A stretch of 64,000 bases of DNA from Mermis nigrescens (taxonomy: Eukaryota; Nematoda; Enoplea; Mermithida; Mermithidae): assembly GCA_036768485.1 (NCBI GenBank), contig JAVLUZ010000191.1:2950953-3014952 (forward strand), in the 5' to 3' direction. Shown piece after piece: positions 1 through 9,844 of this stretch. Numbering within the stretch: the first letter of the stretch is position 1; each line of letters opens with the position of its first letter. The translations under genes were made by a program, and so were the position numbers. A model generated the notes under the pieces. It did not search any database and was not told the DNA's origin. It worked only from the letters and a program-made list of their open reading frames with translations.

Positions 1-444
1 GTTGTTGTGATTTAGGTACAGAGTGCTATTGGAACCAGAATTTATAAGTAGTTTCGCCATAGGTAATCTGGCGCGAAACCTTTCATTTCTTTTCGCGAAA
101 AATTATTCTTTTGGTCTAAAAAGGTCCAAGGACCTAGGGCGAATTCGGGGTTATCTAATTACTCCTGTGTTAGGAACCGCGGTCGGATTTCCTTCCCATA
201 ATTGGAAAAGTGCAGGTGAATTGCCGCAGTTTCCTATCCAGCGCTAATTGTAGCAAAGGTACTTAGGTAAGCCCCGAAGGTATTTATTTGGGGTTCGTTG
301 CTTTGGTAGTTGTTGTGTGTTGGGTATCTTCCCCGGCGGCGTGCTGTTGGTTTAGTTATCCGTACATACTTCAAGTACTTAATCAGCAAACTCGTTTGCG
401 CGCGCTAAGACAACTCCAAGGTAACTAAAGCCCTAAAGGTTACA
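1..444 (+). repeat. 5' LTR, 3' portion only
   Basis: This stretch matches 10562-11008 base for base apart from three substitutions and three single-base indels, and it ends in TACA just before the primer-binding site. I infer that it is only the last ~40% of the LTR, because the 3' copy seems to begin at 9845, next to a polypurine tract. Confidence 0.9.
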
Positions 445-445
445 G

Positions 446-463
446 TGGAGGTCCCCCTTGAGG
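446..463 (+). other. Primer-binding site, tRNA-Gln-like
   Basis: One base after the LTR end lies TGGAGGTCCCCCTTGAGG. The first bases, TGGAGGT, are what the 3' end of a tRNA-Gln (…ACCTCCA) would pair with. The match beyond about 10 bases is weak, so the tRNA identity is tentative, but the position and the TGG start are right for a primer-binding site. Confidence 0.6.
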
Positions 464-987
464 TTGCTCGCGACAACCAATCCGGTGTCTGTCATCATTT
501 AAATTAATACATAATATTTTCTTTACCCAAAAATAATTATTTTGGCATTCTAAAAATGTGTATTGTTTCGCTCGTATATTTTTATCGTATCGTCCTGCAT
601 CGCTGCAGTGCGCAGATAAGTTAAGCGTTCGCGGCAAAGAAATTCTGTATTTGTGGTAAAGTCGCTGGTATTTTTTTCTATCTACCTATTCGACTAAGCG
701 AAATATTTTCGCCTTTCGCCACACTCATAAATTCTTTTGTGCCTCTCTTTCGTACTCGTTGCTATTTTGGCATATAGAGGTACGTTTTTGGAAAACCCAT
801 ACCTAGAGGGGTCCAATTCGAAAAATTTTTTCAGATTTTCAGATAGCCGATTTTTGGAGAAAAAATTTTTCTTTTACCTAATGTTTATATTTCAAACGTT
901 CCATTTTTAAAATGGGTGGTAAGAAAATTTTACGTACCCCTCCAGCTAAAAAGGTGCCGCCTCTAGCCCGTCCTGCGTGCCAATTAC
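464..987 (+). other. Retrotransposon 5' leader
   Basis: This is untranslated leader between the primer-binding site and the first gag ATG. I see no ORF with supporting features. It would normally hold packaging and dimerisation signals, but no specific structure could be assigned by eye. Confidence 0.5.
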
Positions 988-2758
988 ATGCCTGATCAAA
1001 CCAGTTCTTCGGTGACTGATAACACTACTTTACCCCCTTCGGCAAATAATACCTCTGTTATCCCTTCTGATAACGAGTCTACTACCGGCAGTGTGCATTC
1101 CGGAATCGGTAATTCTGCTGATACACAAATTGAAGTAAATTCTGATGCAACGATCGTTAATAATGATCTTAACTTGCGCGCGAATAACGACACGATAACC
1201 AGACGGAAAACGAAGCCGTTTTACCTGGTCGAACTTTTGATGTAGAAAGTAATGCATCTGAAAAGCAAAATGAGGATGAAACTCGTCCTAATTCGTCAAA
1301 TTCTGATCGAATTCTTTCGACTATTCTTGAGACTATTCAGAAAATGCAGTTTCAGCAGGAAAAATTGAATTTTCAGCATGCGCAAGAATTGTGCCAAATA
1401 ACGTGAGGAACTTAATAACCGGTCTACGGCTACGTTTTCTGCTCGCCCTGAGGCTAATCAGTCTTCGCGAGTACATAACAACGAAAACGTGATTAATGAT
1501 GTGCCTATTGAGTTACCAAAATGGCGTGTCGAACAGACGATAAATAACGAAACCGAGTTTGATAATTCATCTCCTGTCATTCGGCCTCCGATTAATAATC
1601 CTAAGCCTAAGGTTATACTCGCGTCTGAAAGGACATCTGTGCCTATTTTACCTATGAGTGATCGTATGCCTGTTGATTTTAGATCGTCGCGTATGCATGA
1701 GCAGCATGTGCAAAACCCTCTTTTTGCGGATAATTTACCTAATTTTGTGCATTCTTCGCAGCACGCGTTTAATCAGCAAAGTGTTGAAAACGTGCCTACT
1801 TTTTCAGAATTTTTGCAGCGGCCTTTAAATCAGCTAGCGCCTGAATTTGTGCCTAATGCTGTAAATAATATGCAACATCCTTCTTTAAATCCGCCGCCTT
1901 TGCATTATTTTCCTCCTAACGCGGAAAGCGCTGTCTATGCAGCATCGCGTCGCATTTCAGGAGCGATAATTTTTCAGCGCATGATAATTTAGCAAATCCT
2001 AACGACGACTCCATGCCAATTAGGGACAATATAGTCGCGCCGCCAGCCAGCCAGCGCCATGTCAGATTTTCAGATGAGGACTCTAGCTCTTCGCAGCAGG
2101 AAGATTCGCAGTCGCTCGCGCCGCAGTGAAAGTTCGCGTCGCGATTCTCGTCGCTCAGCGCCATAATTCAGATTCTTCATCTTCTTCGCGCGATAAATCA
2201 TCTGTTGCTGAAGCCATTAATTGCGGTCCCTTCATACAGCAAATGCATATAGCAGTAGCTGCTAGGAAATCTTTTCAGGGTGAAAAAACTGATATTCGAA
2301 AATTTTTCAGTGAATTTGAAAGATTGGCAAAAATATACAAAATTGATAAAAAAGATAGAGCTGAATTTGTTTCATCATTTTTCGACGACTATGCATTAAA
2401 TTTGTATGAAGCGTTACCTCAAGAAGTGCGTAATTCTTACACTAAGACTAAGCACGCTATGATCGCGAATTTCAGCCCTCTCGATCACGATATGTTATAT
2501 GACCACTTTCTTGACCGTAAGCAACAGCCCAATGAGTCTGTCCAAGCTTACTATCTCGCGCTTCACAAACAATTAAGGCGCGCTAGACCTCATATCGAAA
2601 CCGACTCTGAGCAGTTCAACGATATGCTTCAACATCAATTAAAGCGCGGTATGCTACCTGAAATTTCAACTGCAGCTTATCAACGCTGCCTGAAGCTGAG
2701 TTACATGAATTTTTGCATAATGCTAAATGCGCAGAGTATGCAGCTCGCCAACTTGTAG
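988..2758 (+). pseudogene. gag: gag, N-terminal and capsid region, frame-broken
   Basis: An ATG at 988 (MPDQTSSSVTDN) opens a Ser/Asn-rich N-terminal region. Coding character then jumps between frames near 1200, near 1395, between about 1940 and 2000, near 2160 and near 2685. Each time the adjacent frame continues sensibly: a coiled-coil-like ILETIQKMQFQQEKLNF at about 1318-1370, then an Arg-Ser stretch near 2110-2160. The part from about 2190 to 2750 is a recognisable Ty3/Gypsy capsid (Retrotrans_gag) domain with FFSEFERLAKIY and DHFLDRKQQPNESVQAYY. Either this copy is decayed or the assembly carries single-base indel errors. The first explanation predicts that gag cannot be made as one protein. 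Confidence 0.8.
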
Positions 2759-4011
2759 CGAAAAAAGCGCCAACGTCTTATGTCTCGACCATTGCCAATC
2801 CTACTACTGGTGCAATTCCGAAGGAATCTGTTCGTTTTTCTAATAATGCCGATTCTGATCATTCGCGCAATAATACGTTTTCTCGATCAAAAAGCCCCGA
2901 AAATGAGCAATCTACAGCGCATAAATTTTGTGATTTTTGTAAGCGCAAGGGTCATGTTGAAGAACAGTGTTTTAAAAAGATAAGACAGCGCAAATCTGAC
3001 AAAAACGCACAGCAAGCGAAATTCGAGCCCGCCGCTCGTCAGCGTAGTCAGTCGCATTCTTGGAATAATAGAAATCGTTCTAAGCCTAGGTATCGCGATC
3101 AAAGCCAAAATCGCCAACCTATGTCGCAAAGTTCTGACGCACGTTTTGATACTAGACGCTCGCGTCCAATTTTTAGGCAAAACTATAACAATTACGCGCC
3201 AAATTATTGCCAAAACTATCAAAATCAGCCTTACGATAATCGCATGCAATCTTGTGACTATCGCCAAAATAATCCTTATGTGACTTATCCGCCAGAACAA
3301 CGTAATACGTATTATAATTCCAATTATCGTTCTGCGCCGCGAAATTATCCCCCTAACGTCACATATGTAGCGGATTACCAGCCCGCCGTAAATTATCCCC
3401 CGCCTCAACCGCCCTACTCGCCTAAGAAAAATGCAAACATGGTTACTTCTCATCAATCTGAAGAAATTAAGCGGGAAGAAAATTTTGCATCCCAAGCATT
3501 TTTGGAAGAATATGATAGATTGCAACGAAGATTAGCGGTTTTAGAAAAAATGACATCATCCCCCACCTTAAATCAGGATTCTGAAATTCCGATAGTTAGT
3601 CATGCGGGTACAAATCTACCCACCATTTTGGCTGAAATTCATAGTGTAAAAATCCCGGCACTAATTGACACTGGCTCGCAAGTCACAATGATGACTACCG
3701 CAGCATTTTTAAGACTTGGTTTCAGGTTACCTCCGAAACAAACGTCTAAAGTCGTGCACGGTGTAGGTGACACAACAGTAGTTGTTCGCTTTAATTTTAA
3801 TATGACTATAACTATCGCAGATCATTCTATACCTACGTTAGTGTCTATTATCGATAAATTGCCAGAAGACATGCTTCTCGGTTTTGATTTTTGCTGTTCC
3901 ACTTTGCTTTGGGTAAATCCCATTGAACATTGCGCGTTCATAAACGGTATAAAATTTAATCTCTTATCACCGAGTGAAAAATTACAGCTATCGCACCAAT
4001 CCAAGTGCTAA
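2689..4011 (+). CDS. Gag nucleocapsid and aspartic protease ORF
   Basis: This frame continues the capsid C-terminus (LPEAELHEFLHNAKCAEY) into a nucleocapsid with one CCHC zinc knuckle, CDFCKRKGHVEEQC (CX2CX4HX4C, at about 2926). A long Gln/Asn/Tyr/Arg-rich linker follows. The retropepsin domain has its active site at LIDTGSQVTMMT near 3661 and a downstream hydrophobic-Gly motif, MLLGFDF, near 3870. The ORF ends at 4011 inside the start of the pol frame, an overlap of 59 bases (3953-4011). Passing from this frame to pol needs a +1 step, which could be programmed frameshifting or one more indel. The protease would cleave Gag and Pol inside the assembling particle. Confidence 0.9.
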   Translation, partial: PEAELHEFLHNAKCAEYAARQLVAKKAPTSYVSTIANPTTGAIPKESVRFSNNADSDHSRNNTFSRSKSPENEQSTAHKFCDFCKRKGHVEEQCFKKIRQRKSDKNAQQAKFEPAARQRSQSHSWNNRNRSKPRYRDQSQNRQPMSQSSDARFDTRRSRPIFRQNYNNYAPNYCQNYQNQPYDNRMQSCDYRQNNPYVTYPPEQRNTYYNSNYRSAPRNYPPNVTYVADYQPAVNYPPPQPPYSPKKNANMVTSHQSEEIKREENFASQAFLEEYDRLQRRLAVLEKMTSSPTLNQDSEIPIVSHAGTNLPTILAEIHSVKIPALIDTGSQVTMMTTAAFLRLGFRLPPKQTSKVVHGVGDTTVVVRFNFNMTITIADHSIPTLVSIIDKLPEDMLLGFDFCCSTLLWVNPIEHCAFINGIKFNLLSPSEKLQLSHQSKC

Positions 4012-7000
4012 AATTGCATGTCCTATCTGCGTGCATGTTTCAATTTCAGAGCCAATCACAATTTTGCCGCGCCACGAAGTAATAACACCTGCTTATATAA
4101 GTCATGGTTCCTACGATGCTGATATTGCGCTTTTCGAGCCCGATCCAGATTTCATGCGCAAAAGTTCACTTTTTGTCGCCCCTGCCATTGTCGACACCTC
4201 AGTTTCAGTTTTTCCCTTGCGGTTATGTAACATCTCGAAATCGCCTGTTCAAGTCGACACTGGAGAGCTAATTGGATCGCTAACGTCTGATGTTGATGTG
4301 GTATCTCATGTTTCTGTTTCAGATGATCGCTCAATCGAACTTTTTTCCTCGATAAATAAGGCTTTACAGGGTTGCATCGCAAATTCTAAGGAACAGCAGC
4401 AAATTCGTGATCTTTGTCATAAATATAATTCGATATTCGCTTTAAAAGGCGAACCACTCGGTCGCACTCCGCTCGTTAAGCATCACATCGACACAGGGGA
4501 TAGCCCCCCTGTTGTAGGTAAAACTTATCGTGTCGAACACGCGCGCCGACAAGCCATGCAAAGAATAATTAATGAAATGATTGCAGAAAAAGTCATCAGG
4601 CCAACAACAAGCCCCTGGGCCAGTCCTTTGTTCTTAATTGGGAAAAAAGATGGTTCCCTCCGCCCAGTTGTGGATTATCGCCGATTAAATGATGTGACAA
4701 AAACTCAAATTTACCCCCTTCCTCAAATTGATGATTATTTTGATGCCCTAGGGTCTGCAGCTTACTTTAGTACGCTAGACTTAAAATCTGGGTATTGGCA
4801 GATCCCCCTTGATGAAAAATCGCGTGAAAAAACCGCTTTCATCTGTCCTGTAGGTCACTACGAATTCGAAGTGTTACCTTTTGGTTTAAAAAACGCCCCC
4901 GCGGATTTTCAACGCCTTATGGAGCTTGTTCTCGCTGGTTTAAATTGGAAAACTTGTCTCGTATATATCGACGATATAATTGTGTTTTCGCGCACGTTTT
5001 CAGAGCATCTTAAAGATTTAGAAGATGTCTTTCGCGCGCTACAAAACGCAAACTTAAGGGTTAAACCAGAAAAATGTCATCTAGCTCATGCAGAAGTCCA
5101 ATTTTTGGGCCATCGCATAAGTTCGCTAGGTATTGCTCCTGACTTAACTAAAATTGCAGATTTGATCAATTTTCCAGTCCCAAAAACGGTGAAAGCTTTA
5201 CAGAAATTTCTTGGTCTCGTACAATGGTTCAAAAAATTTGTAAAAGATCTCGCGAAAATCGCGAAACCTCTTTTTCGTTTATTAAGGAAAGACACGGAAT
5301 TTCTTTGGACTGAAGAACATCAAAAAGCTTTTCAAACGTTAAAAGATGCCTTCACTTCACCACCAATTTTGCAGTTGCCTAAGTTCGATAATGACCATCA
5401 ATTCATACTGACAACCGACGCAAGCAATTACGCGCTAGGTGCCATTCTTACGCAGAAACATCTTCCATCTAAAAATCGTTTCATCCTTAGTTATGCTAGC
5501 CGTGTTTTAAACTCGGCCGAATGTAACTATGCCACTTCTGAGAAGGAGGCTTTAGCGGTTGTCTGGGCAATTAAGCATTATAGGCATTATCTCTATGGCA
5601 AAAAATTCATCGTAGAAACAGATCATCAGGCGCTTACTTGGCTCGTAAATGTAAAAGATCCTTCCAGTCGTTTAAGACGCTGGGGTTTAAAATTACAGGA
5701 ATACGAGTATGAGGTTGTTTATGTACCAGGCGCATATAACTGCGCTGCGGACTTATTATCGCGTCATCCTAAGTACGATCGCGACGAACAACGTTATAAA
5801 CTCGAACGTAAACCCGTTGCTAACGTCGCTAACCTCGAATCTGAAGCGTCTGAGTCTGACGACGACAACGAACCACCTGATATAAGACAACCAACCATCG
5901 CGCCAAAACAGCAAGCTGCGCAAAAAGATCATCCGCCAGTTTTCTATGAACGAATAACCTTATCTGAAGCTGAAAAAGCAGAAATTCTGTCGCCTGCTAA
6001 ACTCCTTGCTGAACAACGTCAAGATGAAGAGTTAAACAAAATTCGTGAATCACTCAACGACTTAACAACACGTAAATATCGCGACGAATTTTTCTTGCTA
6101 AATAAAATTCTCTATCGCAGATTTCAGCCTAAGCGCGCAGCTAATACCATTCATCAGCTTGTCATTCCCAAATCGCTTCGTAGCTTCATATTAACCGAAT
6201 TTCACGACTCTATCTTTGGAGCCCATTTTTCCGCGCGAAAAATCTTACCCGCCATTCAGCTTCGTTACTGGTGGCCTAGAATGGAGAATGATGTGCTTGC
6301 ATGGTGTAAGAATTGTGAGGTGTGTTTGCAGCGTAAGGTAGCGAATAATCCCACCACCATACCTCTGCAGCCCATCGAAGTTTCAGCACCGTTTGAGTTA
6401 ATCGCGTGTGATTGTCTCCATATGCCTCGCTCGACGTCCGGGAATGATCAAATCGTTGTTTTCATGGACTATTTTACTAAGTATGTTGAAGCGTTTGCAG
6501 TGTCTGATATAAAAGCAGTCACCATCGCAAACCTACTATTGCGTGAAGTAATTCCTAGACACGGCGTTCCAAAACGATTTTTGACAGATCAAGGTACAAA
6601 TTTTACATCAGCCCTTGTTTCAGAAATTTGCAAATTGTTAAACGTTCAAAAAGTTTTCACAACCCCTTATCATCCGCAGTGTGATGGGTTAGTAGAACGA
6701 TATAATCGAACACTTATAGATGGACTTTCCAAATTAAGCGCAAGAAATCAATACGACTGGGAACAATTTTTGCCTTTTGCCTTATTTGCATATCGCGCAA
6801 CGCCGCAGTCATCTACAAATATTTCGCCATTTGAGATGCTGTACGGTCGTGAACCTTCTTTTCCACTCGATATACAGCTCTTAAGCGATCTCGCGTTGAA
6901 TCCTAATCTGCCTAACATCGCTGAAAAATATCTTGCTGATCTGAAACTTACGCTTCTTAACTTACACGATATTGCTAGCGAAAATCTTGCTAAAGCGTGT

Positions 7001-7564
7001 AACCATCAGAAAAAGCAGTATGACAAAACAACGCGCGAAAGTAAATTTGCAATTGACGACATTGTATATCTCAACAATAAAGCAGTAATTCAGCCCGAAA
7101 TTGGAAAACTTTCACCTAAACAATTAGGTCCGTATCGCATCAAATCTTTGCCAACACCTGAAACGGCTCGCATCATCTATCTGCATAACCCTTTAATCGA
7201 ACATTTAGTGCATCGTAATCGCCTTTTACCCGCCCCTAAGTTGCCCTATTCCGATCTCATTGCTGAAAAGTACGCATATGTACCAGGTGATTTTGTTTTA
7301 GTTAAGCTACCGCGTCGACCTGTGTGTCCGGCAGTAGTAATAAGTTTTGAGGAATTAGCGGGCCGGGAAAGGAATTTAAGAGAGTGTGTGCCTGTTCGTT
7401 TGTTAACTGGTGCTAAATCGGTACATGCCGTACCATTAAATAATGTTACACCTTTTGCGGAGCCATGGCTGAGCAGCGTGCCCCAACAGAAGAGGACATT
7501 GTGGACCGAGATCGTCCGACGTTCAGCCTCGGGAGCGACAACGACGCCGCCCACTTCATCGTAG
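3953..7564 (+). CDS. pol: Pol: reverse transcriptase, RNase H, integrase
   Basis: This is one uninterrupted frame. Residues are counted from 3974, a GTG; the true entry is probably by frameshift from the upstream ORF. The reverse transcriptase has RPVVDYRRLND near residue 230 and the catalytic YIDD at about 331-334. RNase H follows with TTDASNYALG near 480, SEKEALAVVWA, and ETDHQALTWL. Integrase starts near 740 with an HHCC zinc domain (H...H...CKNC), then the DDE triad: D in IACDCL (about 812), D in LTDQGTNF (about 871), E in GLVERYNR (about 907). A GPY-type module (KQLGPYRI) lies near 1053. The architecture is typical Ty3/Gypsy and all key residues are present. The last 100 bases overlap the next ORF. 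Confidence 0.96.
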   Translation, partial: NLISYHRVKNYSYRTNPSAKIACPICVHVSISEPITILPRHEVITPAYISHGSYDADIALFEPDPDFMRKSSLFVAPAIVDTSVSVFPLRLCNISKSPVQVDTGELIGSLTSDVDVVSHVSVSDDRSIELFSSINKALQGCIANSKEQQQIRDLCHKYNSIFALKGEPLGRTPLVKHHIDTGDSPPVVGKTYRVEHARRQAMQRIINEMIAEKVIRPTTSPWASPLFLIGKKDGSLRPVVDYRRLNDVTKTQIYPLPQIDDYFDALGSAAYFSTLDLKSGYWQIPLDEKSREKTAFICPVGHYEFEVLPFGLKNAPADFQRLMELVLAGLNWKTCLVYIDDIIVFSRTFSEHLKDLEDVFRALQNANLRVKPEKCHLAHAEVQFLGHRISSLGIAPDLTKIADLINFPVPKTVKALQKFLGLVQWFKKFVKDLAKIAKPLFRLLRKDTEFLWTEEHQKAFQTLKDAFTSPPILQLPKFDNDHQFILTTDASNYALGAILTQKHLPSKNRFILSYASRVLNSAECNYATSEKEALAVVWAIKHYRHYLYGKKFIVETDHQALTWLVNVKDPSSRLRRWGLKLQEYEYEVVYVPGAYNCAADLLSRHPKYDRDEQRYKLERKPVANVANLESEASESDDDNEPPDIRQPTIAPKQQAAQKDHPPVFYERITLSEAEKAEILSPAKLLAEQRQDEELNKIRESLNDLTTRKYRDEFFLLNKILYRRFQPKRAANTIHQLVIPKSLRSFILTEFHDSIFGAHFSARKILPAIQLRYWWPRMENDVLAWCKNCEVCLQRKVANNPTTIPLQPIEVSAPFELIACDCLHMPRSTSGNDQIVVFMDYFTKYVEAFAVSDIKAVTIANLLLREVIPRHGVPKRFLTDQGTNFTSALVSEICKLLNVQKVFTTPYHPQCDGLVERYNRTLIDGLSKLSARNQYDWEQFLPFALFAYRATPQSSTNISPFEMLYGREPSFPLDIQLLSDLALNPNLPNIAEKYLADLKLTLLNLHDIASENLAKACNHQKKQYDKTTRESKFAIDDIVYLNNKAVIQPEIGKLSPKQLGPYRIKSLPTPETARIIYLHNPLIEHLVHRNRLLPAPKLPYSDLIAEKYAYVPGDFVLVKLPRRPVCPAVVISFEELAGRERNLRECVPVRLLTGAKSVHAVPLNNVTPFAEPWLSSVPQQKRTLWTEIVRRSASGATTTPPTSS

Positions 7565-7995
7565 CGCTTGAAGCTACGGCTGCTGTAAAGCAGCACCGCG
7601 ATAGTGTGGTACCTTTTCAGATGCTTTATTTCGAAAACGACGAACACGTAACTCCAAATCTACGCGAGCCTTCACATTACGAGACGCCTAACCACTACAA
7701 TCGCATTTACGCCCAACGTAAGTGGTGGCTGGCAACGATGGACAGTATCCCGTTGTCAGCGCCCTACATGCCTGCCAATAATATTCGACGTACCATAATG
7801 ATCAAGACACACGAACAATCATACAACGCGATACGTACACTTTTCAGGTCGTCGAATCGTCTTAACAGCCAGTATTTCTTTAGCTTCGATTCCGAGCATG
7901 TTAACGACCGTTTGTTCATGCCCTACCGCGTTTGGGAGCGATATTGGCAGCAGCTGGATCCTACCTACATGCAGGCCAATGGTCCTTTCGTTTGA
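7465..7995 (+). CDS. Retrotransposon ORF3, unknown function
   Basis: An ATG in a good context (gccATGg) at 7465 opens 176 codons in the frame one base back from pol, overlapping the pol end by 100 bases. I do not recognise the protein. It shows no signal peptide or membrane segment, so it does not look like an envelope protein. It is rich in Arg, Tyr, Trp and Asn (for example YAQRKWWLATMDSIPL). The frame is closed by a single TGA at 7993-7995 and then runs open for 81 more codons to the TAA at 8239-8241, with equally protein-like composition. The TGA is therefore either a recent nonsense change or a readthrough site. Confidence 0.65.
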   Translation: MAEQRAPTEEDIVDRDRPTFSLGSDNDAAHFIVALEATAAVKQHRDSVVPFQMLYFENDEHVTPNLREPSHYETPNHYNRIYAQRKWWLATMDSIPLSAPYMPANNIRRTIMIKTHEQSYNAIRTLFRSSNRLNSQYFFSFDSEHVNDRLFMPYRVWERYWQQLDPTYMQANGPFV

Positions 7996-8241
7996 TATAT
8001 CCAGGTTGTCGATGTTTGTGGCCATGTCTTTGTCTGGAATTTAGCTAGGTTTCCACAGCCCCCGTTTGGGTTGGCGGAATTGCTTGAGACACCTTTGAGG
8101 GACGTCGTTCTAGCTTGCCACGACCCCAGCAACGATAAAATCGCCTATTTTCACGTCTACGGCCCACATTGCGCAGATGTAGTGGCTTATTTTACAAAAT
8201 TGTGGTGGGAGTCCTCCCTCACGTTCTGTTTTCAGGGCTAA
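7996..8241 (+). pseudogene. In-frame extension of ORF3 after TGA
   Basis: Directly after the TGA at 7993 the same frame continues for 81 sense codons, beginning YIQVVDVCGHVFVWNLARF and ending WWESSLTFCFQG before TAA. The high content of Val, Phe, Trp and Cys in an ordered pattern suggests a folded domain that belongs with ORF3. A full product would be about 258 residues plus whatever is inserted at the TGA. Confidence 0.5.
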
Positions 8242-9821
8242 TATTTTAGATACGCTGGTGATGAGCCGCTTTTTCATGGTCGAAAATCGCATCGATGCCG
8301 GAAATCAAAAGCTGAAGCCACTTGCTTTATTTTTTATTTTTTATTTTCTTTTTCTTTGATATGGACTATGATCCATTGCAGTACGCAACGCGTTTGCAAG
8401 CAACGTTTTTGCAAATTTATAAGCAAATTCGTCACATGATGTTAGCTGCATCTTGCAGTTCATCAGATACGCGAAGCCTATGCGTTGACTAAACGGCAAA
8501 TGTCGTAGTCTGCAAGGCAGTCGCATTCTAAATCCGAAACTATTTTTTCTCGTTTCAGGCATCCTCAAAGGCAAAAGCCGGGAACGACGTCACTTTTGGC
8601 TGCAGTCAAATGGCCGCAACAGCGTTACGTGCCGTACTCAATGCCGCCGCGATTGCCGCCATGATTGAGCGATGTTTTCGAAGGTTTTCGCCGGTTGCCC
8701 ACACCACTGCGCGTCATAATTGCGTCAACATGAGGATCAGACTGTCCTTTTGATCTTTTCATAAAGTTATTCTTTTTTTTAGGGCTAGCCGACGAGATTG
8801 GAACAAATACGAACGCCGCGAGAGGCAAACGAGGATATATCGTCAGCTGGCGTTGTTATCAAAACCATCAAATTTGCAGGCCGGACCCCCCCCCTTTACT
8901 TTTTGTCGTTTCAGATAGAATCTATCTCAAGTGCCGGCAACATTGCCGTGGTCCAGCAGTCGTTCAAGCCGCGTCCAACATCAATCGTGCTCACCACCAC
9001 GTTCTATCGAAAGTTTTGGAAAATTCGGCCGCTTTCCTTTGCCGCCGCGTTCTATCCAGGACGATTTCCGTCGTCCGGCTACTCTTTCTAGCCAACCACG
9101 AATTTACTACCATTTTGAGCAGCCGACGTCTCATTCTATTTTGTTTGATCAACATCGCCAACTGCGCAAACGTAACTGCGCATCGATTTATTCAGCAGCA
9201 ATCGCCCGTCGTCGCGTCGCGATACAAACTCTAGCAACTCTTTGCAGCGCCGTTCGATTCGTTCATCGCGTTTCTTTCCAACGACAGCCCGATTTTAAAC
9301 GTCGCAACTAGCCACGTTTGGCTCTCTCTATATTTGGACTCTGCGTTTGTGCCAATGGCCAGCAGCACACTATTTGTTGGATCAACGTCGTTTTATTCGC
9401 GTTTTGTCGTAAAGCGTTTTTATTATAAAAACTACTAGTTCGCGTTTCGTTATTCTTTGTGCCTTTAAAATTTTCGTCTTTAAATTTTACGTAATCTTGT
9501 CATTTTTAGCTCGTTGATTCCCGACCTTGCTCAGAGCAAGGGTGGCCTCTTTTTATCTTAATTTTATCTAAAATCTACTTAATTTTTCTTTTATCCAAAT
9601 TTATTTTTCAGGTCTCTGCACTACTCGATAGAGGCTCGGTCATGGATTCAGCCGCCATTCTTTTCAACTCAAAATTTTTTCCCATCCACAGGGGGCCCAA
9701 CCAAAAATTTCAATAAATTACTCAAAATTTTCCATTTGTTGGATCCCCAACAATTTTTCTTATATTTCAATAATTTTCATTCCAAGTTAAAAAATTCGGC
9801 CCGTGTTCCGAATTTTTTCCC
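8242..9821 (+). other. Retrotransposon 3' non-coding stretch
   Basis: About 1.6 kb lies between ORF3 and the polypurine tract. Short open frames exist (around 8800-9310) but start at TTG or GTG, overlap each other and show no recognisable motif. It may hold decayed ORF3 sequence. I assign nothing here. Confidence 0.4.
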
Positions 9822-9844
9822 GGTGAGGGGAGGAGGGTAGATAG
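9822..9844 (+). other. Polypurine tract
   Basis: The stretch GGTGAGGGGAGGAGGGTAG followed by ATAG is almost purely purine and lies immediately upstream of TGTATCTACACG. This is the usual arrangement of the plus-strand primer directly before a 3' LTR. No comparable tract lies before the repeat unit at 10562, so this tract defines the LTR start. Confidence 0.75.

Noticed and set aside
2887..3525. 212-codon minus-strand ORF opposite the nucleocapsid
   Set aside because: It is the antisense shadow of a low-complexity Asn/Tyr/Arg-rich region and has no domain of its own.
8798..9311. Overlapping plus-strand ORFs as a retroviral-type envelope gene
   Set aside because: They start at TTG/GTG, have no signal peptide, membrane segment or glycosylation pattern, and overlap in conflicting frames.
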